From contig SLGQ01000105.1 in the NCBI GenBank assembly GCA_007136595.1, forward strand, positions 1-13,958: a stretch of 13,958 nucleotides of DNA, written 5' to 3'. A model generated the notes under the pieces. It ran no database searches, was not told where the DNA came from, and worked only from the letters and a program-made list of their open reading frames with translations. Positions 8,174 to 13,958 of the stretch are shown here, piece after piece (within the stretch, counting starts at the first letter, position 1; each line of letters begins with the position of its first letter). This DNA comes from Candidatus Sumerlaeota bacterium (GTDB lineage Bacteria; UBP6; UBA1177). A program made the translations under genes and the position numbers.

Positions 8174-8202
8174 ATTTTATCAGAAAGTGAGGGTTAAATC
8201 AA
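8174..8202 (-). promoter_or_regulatory. Promoter of the three-gene envelope operon
   Basis: On the minus strand, TTGATT (8197-8202) and TAAAAT (8174-8179) are 17 bases apart. TGA directly before the -10 box makes it an extended -10 element. Transcription is expected to start near 8167, giving a leader of about 44 bases before the MORN lipoprotein ATG at 8123. I see no operator-like palindrome. Confidence 0.65.
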
Positions 8203-8299
8203 CATTAAGATCATTTGAATAAATTTATTTTGCAAAAGCAATATATATGTATATTGTGTTTTGACAAGTATGTTTTTTTTATAATTCAGGGAGAAAAAA
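8203..8299 (+). promoter_or_regulatory. Upstream region of transketolase, promoter unclear
   Basis: This is a very AT-rich stretch. It holds a perfect TTGACA (8261-8266) and a perfect TATAAT (8280-8285), but only 13 bases separate them, most of that a run of eight T. Starting there would leave only about 8 bases before the ATG and lose the SD. An alternative -10 is TATATT (8250-8255), with only a poor -35. The SD AGGGAG (8288-8293), 6 bases before the ATG at 8300, is clear. Confidence 0.35.
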
Positions 8300-10300
8300 A
8301 TGTTGAACAACGAAACCATCCACACTAAAAGCATCAATACTATCAGAACTTTATCTATTGATGCAATCCAAAAGGCAAATTCCGGTCATCCGGGACTTCC
8401 AATGGGTGCCGCACCTATGGCTTATGCTCTGTGGATGAACCACTTGAACATCGATCCTGCTAAAACTGACTGGGACAACAGGGACCGTTTCATTCTTTCT
8501 GCAGGTCACGGAAGCATGCTGCTTTATTCAATGCTCCATCTTTCAGGTTTTGATGTCACTATGGATGATATAAAAAATTTCAGGCAGTGGGGAAGCAAAA
8601 CCCCGGGACATCCTGAATTCGGTATTACTCCGGGAGTTGAAACAACAACGGGACCTCTTGGGCAGGGAGCGGCAAACGGTGTAGGAATGGCAATGGCTGA
8701 AAAAATGCTTGCCGCAAGGTTCAATAAACCGGGTTTCAACATAGTTGACCACTATACTTTTGTTCTTACCGGTGACGGCTGTCTCATGGAAGGTGTGGCG
8801 GCAGAAGCGGCATCTCTTGCAGGTCACCTTAAACTTGGGAAACTGATATACCTTTATGATTCCAATGATATTTCTCTTGATGGTCCGACTGACCTTTCTT
8901 TTACCGAAAATGTTAAAAAAAGATATGAAAGTTACGGCTTTCAGGTCATTACCGTAGAAAATGGAGATACCGATATAGATTCGATAGACAAAGCAATTGA
9001 TGAAGCAAAGGCTGAAACTGAAAAACCTTCCCTGATCATAGTAAAAACAACGATCGGTTTCGGATCACCCAATAAATCGGGAAGTGCCGCCGCTCACGGG
9101 GCACCTCTTGGAGAGGATGAGATCAAGCTTGTCAAAAAAGGGTATGGTATGGATCCTGAAAAATCGTTTTTTATTGAAGAGTCTGTTGCTCAAAATTTTA
9201 AAAAGATAGGAGAAAAAGGAAAAGCTAAAAGAATTGAGTGGGAAAATAAATTTGCTGAATATTCAAAGGAGTATCCGGAAGAATCGGAACTTTATAAAAT
9301 GTTCATGGAACAACCGGGAAATATTGATCTTGACAAAGCTTTTCCATCTTTTGAAGAAGGTTCAAAAATTGCGACAAGAAGTGCAAACGGAAAAATAATC
9401 GGTGCAATAGCACAAACAATACCGTGGCTTATTGGAGGAGATGCCGACCTCAGTTGTTCAACCAAAACCGAAATTTCAGGTGGAAACTGGATCGAAGCTT
9501 CCGATTTTTCAGGAAAAAACATCCATTACGGTGTAAGAGAGCACGCAATGGGTTCAATTGCCAACGGATTTTGTTATCACGGCGGATTCAGACCTTTTAC
9601 TGCCACTTTCTTTTCTTTTGCAGATTATATGAGACCACCTATCAGACTTGCCGCACTTTCAAAACTCGGTTCCGTTTTCATATTCACCCACGATTCTCTT
9701 GCTGTCGGGGAAGATGGTCCCACACACCAGCCTGTTGAACAACTTGCTTCTTTAAGATGCATTCCGGGACTTACTGTAATAAGACCTGCTGATGCCAATG
9801 AAACGGCAGTTGCATGGAAATATATTGTGAAAAACAATGATAAACCGACCGCTCTCATACTTACAAGGCAGGATATTCCTGTAATTGACAGATCAAAATA
9901 CAGTTGTCAAAACAATTCTCTTAAAGGGGGATATATCATTTCAGACTGTGAAGATGCCGACATTCTGTTAATTGCAACAGGTTCTGAAGTTCACATAGCA
10001 CTTGAAGCTGCTGAACAATTAAAAAGTGAAGGGTACAAGATCAGGGTTGTCAATATGTTCTCACAAGAGATATTTGAAGAACAGCCGGAAGAGTACAAAG
10101 AAAGTGTAATTCCCCGCCGGATAACAAAAAGGGTCGTTGTCGAAGCAGGTTCTTCGTTCGGTTGGGAAAAATACTCCGGACAAAACGGCATAATTATCGG
10201 TGTTGACAGGTTCGGTGAATCGGCTCCGGGCGGAACTGTCCTTGAGAAATTTGGTTTTTCTGTTGAAAACATTATAAAAAACATTAAAAACATTGTGTGA
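8300..10300 (+). CDS. tkt: Transketolase
   Basis: The 666-residue protein has the usual length for a full bacterial transketolase. This thiamine-diphosphate enzyme moves two-carbon ketol units between sugar phosphates in the non-oxidative pentose phosphate pathway in the cytoplasm. The N-terminal SGHPGLPMGAAPMAYALW and FILSAGHGSMLLYS are family signatures. The ThDP/metal motif starts at GDG (158-160) in GDGCLMEGVAAEAASLAGH. His266 lies in HGAPLG, Glu414 in YGVREHAMG (the Glu that activates the cofactor), and His476 in GEDGPTHQPVEQL. The C-terminal domain is present through PGGTVLEKFGF. The start is supported by AGGGAG 6 bases upstream. It is followed 3 bases later by the recombinase gene. Nothing is missing, and I regard the call as secure. 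Confidence 0.98.
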   Translation: MLNNETIHTKSINTIRTLSIDAIQKANSGHPGLPMGAAPMAYALWMNHLNIDPAKTDWDNRDRFILSAGHGSMLLYSMLHLSGFDVTMDDIKNFRQWGSKTPGHPEFGITPGVETTTGPLGQGAANGVGMAMAEKMLAARFNKPGFNIVDHYTFVLTGDGCLMEGVAAEAASLAGHLKLGKLIYLYDSNDISLDGPTDLSFTENVKKRYESYGFQVITVENGDTDIDSIDKAIDEAKAETEKPSLIIVKTTIGFGSPNKSGSAAAHGAPLGEDEIKLVKKGYGMDPEKSFFIEESVAQNFKKIGEKGKAKRIEWENKFAEYSKEYPEESELYKMFMEQPGNIDLDKAFPSFEEGSKIATRSANGKIIGAIAQTIPWLIGGDADLSCSTKTEISGGNWIEASDFSGKNIHYGVREHAMGSIANGFCYHGGFRPFTATFFSFADYMRPPIRLAALSKLGSVFIFTHDSLAVGEDGPTHQPVEQLASLRCIPGLTVIRPADANETAVAWKYIVKNNDKPTALILTRQDIPVIDRSKYSCQNNSLKGGYIISDCEDADILLIATGSEVHIALEAAEQLKSEGYKIRVVNMFSQEIFEEQPEEYKESVIPRRITKRVVVEAGSSFGWEKYSGQNGIIIGVDRFGESAPGGTVLEKFGFSVENIIKNIKNIV

Positions 10301-10303
10301 TCT

Positions 10304-11185
10304 ATGGACTTGATCCAACTTTTCAGAGAATTTCTCCTTTTTGAAAAAAGATACTCAAAAAATACGGCTGATGCATATTGTCGTGACATAAAACTGATGA
10401 ATGAATACTTTATGGAGACTGGAATTTCTCTTGATGAGCTTGAAAAAGATGATATCAAAGATTATCTGGGAGCAATTTACGGAGATGTTAAGCCGGCAAG
10501 TTTAAGAAGGAAAATTGCAGCCATAAGACAGTTTTATGCAATTTTGATGAAACGGAACCTTATAGAGGAAAATCCTTCTCTTACCATTTCAGGTCCCGGT
10601 AAATCGGGCATTCTTCCGGGGGCTCTTACCAGACAGGAGATGGAAAAGCTGATAAATTTCAACTACAGTGACGATATAAAGGGATTAAGAAACCGGGCAA
10701 TTATTGAGCTTCTTTACAGTTCAGGTATCCGTGTAGGTGAACTTGTTTCGGCAAAAATAAAAGACATTGATTTCAGAAATAAAGTGATACGGGTTTTAGG
10801 AAAAGGTAAAAAGGAACGACTTATTCCAGTCACCTCTCAAGCTCTTTCAACCGTTGATTCTTATCTCTTAAAAAGAGCAGGTAAAACCGGTGATACGATA
10901 ATTTTCTGCAATTTGAAAGGTAAACCCATAACAGAAAGGGGAATTCAATACATCATTGACCGGATAGCATTAGAGTGCGGAATTTTCAGAAAAGTTACAC
11001 CCCACATGCTTAGGCACAGTTTTGCAACCCATTTTCTCGAAAATGGTATGAACTTGCGTTATCTCCAGCATTTGCTTGGACACAGCAACCTTTCGACAAC
11101 TGAAATATATACACATCTATCTATCGAAGAACTTAAAAAAGTCTATAACAGGGCACACCCCGGCTCCTCAAAAAAAAATAACTGA
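10304..11185 (+). CDS. xerC/xerD-like: Tyrosine recombinase of the XerC/XerD family
   Basis: The 293-residue protein is the standard Xer size. It has an N-terminal SAM-like core-binding domain (about 1-85, with FLLFEKRYSKNTADAYCRD) and a C-terminal catalytic domain. All six active-site residues are visible: Arg143 (SSGIRVGEL), Lys167 (LGKGKKERL), His234 and Arg237 (HMLRHSFATH), His260 (LLGHSN) and the nucleophile Tyr269 (TEIYTH). Spacing matches E. coli XerD with small offsets. Xer proteins resolve chromosome dimers at dif. No dif-like site is recognisable here, and there are no integron or phage neighbours, so this is likely the housekeeping enzyme. Whether it is XerC or XerD cannot be settled from sequence alone. 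The gene starts 3 bases after the transketolase stop with no SD, suggesting translational coupling. A run of nine A (11170-11178) lies in the final codons. Confidence 0.95.
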   Translation: MDLIQLFREFLLFEKRYSKNTADAYCRDIKLMNEYFMETGISLDELEKDDIKDYLGAIYGDVKPASLRRKIAAIRQFYAILMKRNLIEENPSLTISGPGKSGILPGALTRQEMEKLINFNYSDDIKGLRNRAIIELLYSSGIRVGELVSAKIKDIDFRNKVIRVLGKGKKERLIPVTSQALSTVDSYLLKRAGKTGDTIIFCNLKGKPITERGIQYIIDRIALECGIFRKVTPHMLRHSFATHFLENGMNLRYLQHLLGHSNLSTTEIYTHLSIEELKKVYNRAHPGSSKKNN

Positions 11186-11209
11186 AACAATCACCTCACC
11201 CTCACTCTT

Positions 11210-11227
11210 ATCCCTTCTGAGTGGGAT
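11210..11227. terminator. Weak hairpin between convergent genes
   Basis: ATCCC (11210-11214) pairs with GGGAT (11223-11227) across an 8-base loop, in the 106-base gap between the convergent recombinase and MshEN-like genes. There is no adjacent U-tract on either strand, so it is at best a weak bidirectional terminator. I see nothing else in this gap. Confidence 0.25.
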
Positions 11228-11291
11228 GTGAATTCAGGGGCGTACATGCATTGTAAAACTATTTTTATATCAAAATTCTCTAAAGTTGGTA

Positions 11292-12143
11292 TCAGCCTAT
11301 GAGGCTTTCGATTTCAGATTTTGGACGAAGCGGGTTTATAAGCATAAAAAATGATTTTTTTGTATCATCTGTAGCAATTATCATTATTGAATCATCTTTT
11401 TTAATTCCGATGTTTGTGAAAAGGAGAATTTTTTCGGTGTGACTCAGAGAACTCATGTTATCACCGGGAATTATATTGATATACCCCCGGCTGAAACCTT
11501 CTTTGAAAATAGGGAGAGATTTTAACGGGAACCTGCTTGTCAACCCCTGTTCAGAAAAAACAACAGAATCATCTTCTTCGAGTTCTAAAAGAAAAACCTG
11601 CTCAGCAGCTTCTGACAATCTTTTTCTTGAAGCACTTATCACACCTTCTTTGTCGGTATAAATTTCTCCGCTGATCTCCTTTTGTACCATGACTGCGGTA
11701 TATTTTTCAATATCAAAAAGAAAGTGTTTAGCCACTATTTTTTTAAAAATTGAATAAGGTATATGGAAAAAAGTTGTATTAAATTCAGGAAAAATGCATC
11801 TGATAGTTTCTTTCACATTCGGAATTAAAGCTGAATTTATAAAGCCGACAATAATATCTTTGTTTTCCTTTTTAAATGATATTGGAACAACTAAATGTCT
11901 TACAATGACATCGGGGGTGAAAAATCTGGTAAAGAATTCATCTGCCATGGGACCTCGCCCTTCATCATATATTACCGGATACCCCTCTTTTTCATAGAAC
12001 CTTGCCAACTTTCTTTCATCAACAAGACCTTTGCTCAAAGCACGGTAAAGAGGATCTATCCCTCTTCGCATCGAAAGTATTTTGTTGGCATTATCGGAAC
12101 TTAATACTCCTTCATGAACCATTTTAAGGACGAGATTTCTCAT
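11292..12143 (-). CDS. MshEN/GspE-N-like protein without ATPase domain
   Basis: The start is the ATG at 12141-12143, preceded by AGGTGA. A TTG at 12167 lies at the expected transcription start and is excluded. The product has 283 residues. Residues 1 to about 140 resemble the N-terminal domain of type II secretion and type IV pilus ATPases (GspE/PilB/MshE): a short helical segment (VHEGVLSSDNANKIL), then LYRALSKGLVDERKLARFYEKEGYPVI, then a domain with IVRHLVVPISFKKENKDIIVGFIN. In MshE this domain binds cyclic di-GMP. The usual RLGxxL form is degraded here to PLYRAL, so binding is uncertain. Residues 141-283 match nothing I recognise and contain no Walker motifs. There is no signal peptide, so it is probably cytosolic. 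It may be a regulatory or adaptor protein. The assignment rests on pattern similarity and is moderate. Confidence 0.6.
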   Translation of the reverse strand: MRNLVLKMVHEGVLSSDNANKILSMRRGIDPLYRALSKGLVDERKLARFYEKEGYPVIYDEGRGPMADEFFTRFFTPDVIVRHLVVPISFKKENKDIIVGFINSALIPNVKETIRCIFPEFNTTFFHIPYSIFKKIVAKHFLFDIEKYTAVMVQKEISGEIYTDKEGVISASRKRLSEAAEQVFLLELEEDDSVVFSEQGLTSRFPLKSLPIFKEGFSRGYINIIPGDNMSSLSHTEKILLFTNIGIKKDDSIMIIATDDTKKSFFMLINPLRPKSEIESLIG

Positions 12144-12175
12144 TTTAGTCACCTGATAAAAAATCAAATCGGACT

Positions 12176-12203
12176 ATTATATCAATCGTTGCTTTCTTAT
12201 CAA
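12176..12203 (-). promoter_or_regulatory. Strong promoter for the MshEN-like gene
   Basis: On the minus strand, TTGATA (12198-12203) and a perfect TATAAT (12176-12181) are 16 bases apart. TGA directly before the -10 makes it an extended -10 element. The start is expected near 12169, about 26 bases before the ATG. It lies immediately downstream of the Nudix stop codon, so the gene can be expressed independently of the operon above it. Confidence 0.75.
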
Positions 12204-12205
12204 AT

Positions 12206-12748
12206 TTATTCTTCAAAACCTATTAAACCACCAAAGTAGTTTGTTATCAGAAGGATCGTTTTCGCATCTACTATTTCGTTATCTTTTATCATTTTCATGG
12301 CTTTTTCAACACTGACTTCAAAAACTTCGATTTCTTCGTTCCGGTCAGGAAAAAGATTTCTTTCCGCTTCATCTATCTTTTCAACGAAAGCAATATAGTA
12401 ATGGAGATATTCATCCAGACATCCGCAACTTGTATATGCTTCATAAACTTTTTTAAATTTAACAGCTTTATAGCCGGTTTCCTCTTCCAATTCCCGCACC
12501 ATACATTTTTCAGGGTTTTCACCTTCATCTATTTTTCCTGCCGGAATTTCTATCAAATACCCGCCAATGGGCGACCTGTATTGTTTTTCAAGTATTATCG
12601 TTCCATTATTTGTAAGAGGAAGGACACACACTGTCCCTGGAAATCTGACAACAGAATGAATGACTGTTTCATCACCTTTTTTCAGCTTAACTTCCGAAAC
12701 TTTAAACACTTTAGCATCACATATTGTTTTTTCAGATATTTGTTCCAT
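12206..12748 (-). CDS. Nudix hydrolase, ADP-ribose pyrophosphatase-like
   Basis: This 180-residue cytoplasmic enzyme would hydrolyse a nucleoside diphosphate linked to another moiety, most likely ADP-ribose or a nucleotide sugar. The complete Nudix box lies at residues 71-93 (GKIDEGENPEKCMV followed by RELEEETGY), with the metal-binding Glu residues in place. QYR (56-58) before the box, and YEAYTSCGCLDEYLHYYIA after it, match the ADP-ribose pyrophosphatase branch. In many of those enzymes the loop reads SPG; here it is SCG (107-109), so the substrate may differ. The start ATG has AGGTG upstream. The gene begins 12 bases after the stop of the oxidoreductase and is probably co-transcribed with it. 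Co-transcription with a possible sugar-nucleotide dehydrogenase would fit a nucleotide-sugar substrate, but that is inference. Confidence 0.9.
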   Translation of the reverse strand: MEQISEKTICDAKVFKVSEVKLKKGDETVIHSVVRFPGTVCVLPLTNNGTIILEKQYRSPIGGYLIEIPAGKIDEGENPEKCMVRELEEETGYKAVKFKKVYEAYTSCGCLDEYLHYYIAFVEKIDEAERNLFPDRNEEIEVFEVSVEKAMKMIKDNEIVDAKTILLITNYFGGLIGFEE

Positions 12749-12760
12749 TTTAACACCTGT

Positions 12761-13822
12761 TCATTTTCCGAGCTTAGACCATCTGGGCTCAAATTTAAGT
12801 TTCACTTCTTTTCCTGTTTCAACTGATTCATAAATTGCATTTATCAACTCAAGTGATTTTCTCCCTTCAAGACCGTCAACCAGAGCATGTGTTCCGTTTT
12901 CAATTGAATCAATAACACTCTCAAGGTATCTTCTGTGTCCGAAACCATAGACATTCTGAGGGTTTTCACTATATTTTTGAAGCATTTCATTTTTTGAAAT
13001 TTCATCTTCATCTTCAAAGTTCCATTCAACTATCCTGTTCACCGAAAAACCTCCTATTACACAGCTTCCTTTTTCTCCGAGAATGGAAAGTGATCCTTCA
13101 AGATCTTTGGGTCTTGTGGCTGTAGTGGCTTCAACAATTCCGAGTGCTCCCGATTGAAACCTTATGATGGCGGCACAAGTATCATCAACTTCAATATCAG
13201 AAAGAAAAGTTCCGTTCATTGCCATGACACTTACCGGGTCACCGAGCATCCACTCAAGAAGATCAATGTGGTGAGAAGCCTGATTTGCAATTACTCCGCC
13301 ATCCATGGACCATGTTCCTCTCCATTTATCGGCATCATAATAGTCCTGTTTTCTGCACCATCTTACTCTGACAGTTCCCATCACGATTTTTCCGAAAGAA
13401 CCGGCATCAAGTTTCTTTTTCAGTATCTGCACAGGAAGATTGTATCTGTTCTGTTTTACGACAAACAGTTTTACACCGTTTTCATCACAGCACTTTATCA
13501 TTTTATCGGCATCTTCCAGTTTCAAAGCCATCGGCTTTTCACAAACTATGTGCTTTTTATATTTTACGGCAACATCCATTACATGCTCCGGATGATATCC
13601 GCTCGGGGTCAGGATCGATACCACATCTGTCTCAGGATGTTTTTCAAGCATTTCGTCATAACTTGAGTAATATGGAACACCTGCTTCATTTCCACCTTTT
13701 TCAGCTTTTTGAGGAACAATGTCGCAAACCGCAACAAGTTCCGCTTTATCAATTTCTTTTATAGCTTCAACATGTTTTTTTAAAATCCTTCCGCAACCGA
13801 TGATCGCAAATTTAATTGTCAT
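12761..13822 (-). CDS. Gfo/Idh/MocA-family NAD(P)-dependent oxidoreductase
   Basis: The start is the ATG at 13820-13822, with AGGAGG 8 bases upstream. An upstream ATG at 13855 overlaps the -10 box and cannot be used. The 353-residue protein opens with a Rossmann fold (MTIKFAIIGCGRILKKH, then ELVAVCDI). It has the family motif CEKP with the probable catalytic Lys96. The second domain has KWRGTWSMDGGVIANQ, then SHHIDLLEWMLG. The active-site pair appears as Asn180-x3-His184 instead of the more common Asp-x3-His. As I recall, Asn-x3-His also occurs in the UDP-GlcNAcA dehydrogenases WlbA/WbpB, so a sugar or nucleotide-sugar substrate is plausible, but the family is too broad to name one. The protein is cytoplasmic. 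It is the first gene of an operon with the Nudix hydrolase. No other surface-sugar genes are visible, although the window ends upstream. Confidence 0.92.
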   Translation of the reverse strand: MTIKFAIIGCGRILKKHVEAIKEIDKAELVAVCDIVPQKAEKGGNEAGVPYYSSYDEMLEKHPETDVVSILTPSGYHPEHVMDVAVKYKKHIVCEKPMALKLEDADKMIKCCDENGVKLFVVKQNRYNLPVQILKKKLDAGSFGKIVMGTVRVRWCRKQDYYDADKWRGTWSMDGGVIANQASHHIDLLEWMLGDPVSVMAMNGTFLSDIEVDDTCAAIIRFQSGALGIVEATTATRPKDLEGSLSILGEKGSCVIGGFSVNRIVEWNFEDEDEISKNEMLQKYSENPQNVYGFGHRRYLESVIDSIENGTHALVDGLEGRKSLELINAIYESVETGKEVKLKFEPRWSKLGK

Positions 13823-13853
13823 GGAACCTTCCTCCTGAAACTTTTTCAAAACC

Positions 13854-13881
13854 ATTATGACAAATATGATCTGTCAGTCAA
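13854..13881 (-). promoter_or_regulatory. Promoter of the oxidoreductase-Nudix operon
   Basis: On the minus strand, TTGACT (13876-13881) and CATAAT (13854-13859) are 16 bases apart. TGT before the -10 gives the extended -10 form. The expected start is near 13847, leaving a leader of about 25 bases that includes the AGGAGG site. Confidence 0.68.
13858..13876. promoter_or_regulatory. Candidate operator palindrome inside the promoter spacer
   Basis: A 19-base imperfect inverted repeat has outer arms TGACA and TGTCA and additional symmetric AT pairs inside. It fills the space between the -35 and -10 boxes of the oxidoreductase promoter. A dimeric repressor bound there would block RNA polymerase. 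No regulator gene is in view. Confidence 0.4.
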
Positions 13882-13891
13882 TGTTTTTGGG

Positions 13892-13910
13892 TTGCAAGAC
13901 CCCAGTGCAA
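13892..13910. repeat. Second 19-base inverted repeat upstream of the oxidoreductase promoter
   Basis: TTGCA (13892-13896) and TGCAA (13906-13910) flank 9 bases. This is the same 5-9-5 layout as the palindrome at 13858-13876, with centres 34 bases apart but a different arm sequence. It could be an auxiliary operator or chance. The remaining bases to the window edge show no gene. Confidence 0.25.
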
Positions 13911-13958
13911 ATCAATTTCCGGGACATTTTAAGAAAGTACAGCAAAAACAGCTGAACT

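Noticed and set aside
10265..10294. Three AAAACATT-like direct repeats at the end of transketolase
   Set aside because: They encode the Asn-Ile/Lys-rich C-terminal helix and are explained by repeated codons in an AT-leaning gene.
10304..11185. Recombinase as an integrase of a mobile element or integron
   Set aside because: Its size and motif spacing are Xer-like. No integron-specific insertion, attachment repeats, tRNA or phage genes are visible, and it is coupled to a housekeeping gene.
13823..13855. Upstream ATG for the oxidoreductase
   Set aside because: It overlaps the predicted -10 box, has no SD, and adds residues before the normal Rossmann-fold start.
13889..13904. GGGT...ACCC hairpin as a terminator for an upstream gene
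   Set aside because: The stem is only four pairs and is not followed by a T-run on either strand. It overlaps the inverted repeat reported as a possible operator.

Overview
The window looks like a chromosomal segment of a Gram-negative bacterium with moderately low GC content (about 40% by eye). The evidence is an Omp85-type outer-membrane barrel ending in Phe, two lipoproteins with clear lipoboxes, Shine-Dalgarno (SD) sites of the AGGAGG type, and several promoters close to the sigma-70 consensus. I cannot assign a phylum. The mix of WD40, MORN and DUF3857/transglutaminase proteins suggests one of the less-studied diderm lineages rather than an enteric relative. I see no rRNA, tRNA, CRISPR array, insertion sequence or phage genes.

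Left part (1-2253, plus strand): the 3' part of a WD40 gene whose reading frame is already open at base 1. The visible portion folds into about 14 blades, enough for two seven-bladed propellers. It is followed by a very small exported protein (2047-2253) with its own near-consensus promoter and a polyproline tail encoded by seven CCG triplets.

Centre-left (2250-8123, minus strand): an operon of three envelope genes under one extended -10 promoter (8174-8202). In transcription order these are a lipoprotein with ten exact 23-residue MORN repeats, a 1251-residue lipoprotein with a jelly-roll-like region, TPRs, DUF3857 and a transglutaminase-like domain with an intact Cys-His-Asp triad, and a small Omp85-family barrel without POTRA domains. 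All three products should be in or at the outer membrane, so they may form one undescribed envelope module. The stop codons of the barrel gene and the polyproline gene overlap tail to tail in TTAA.

Centre-right (8300-11185, plus strand): transketolase followed 3 bases later by a XerC/XerD-type tyrosine recombinase with all six catalytic residues. Both are housekeeping genes and are probably co-transcribed.

Right part (11292-13958, minus strand): a Gfo/Idh/MocA oxidoreductase and a Nudix hydrolase form a short operon from a promoter whose spacer carries a palindromic operator candidate. Downstream lies a protein resembling the N-terminal (MshEN/GspE-N) domain of secretion ATPases without the ATPase. 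It has its own strong promoter.
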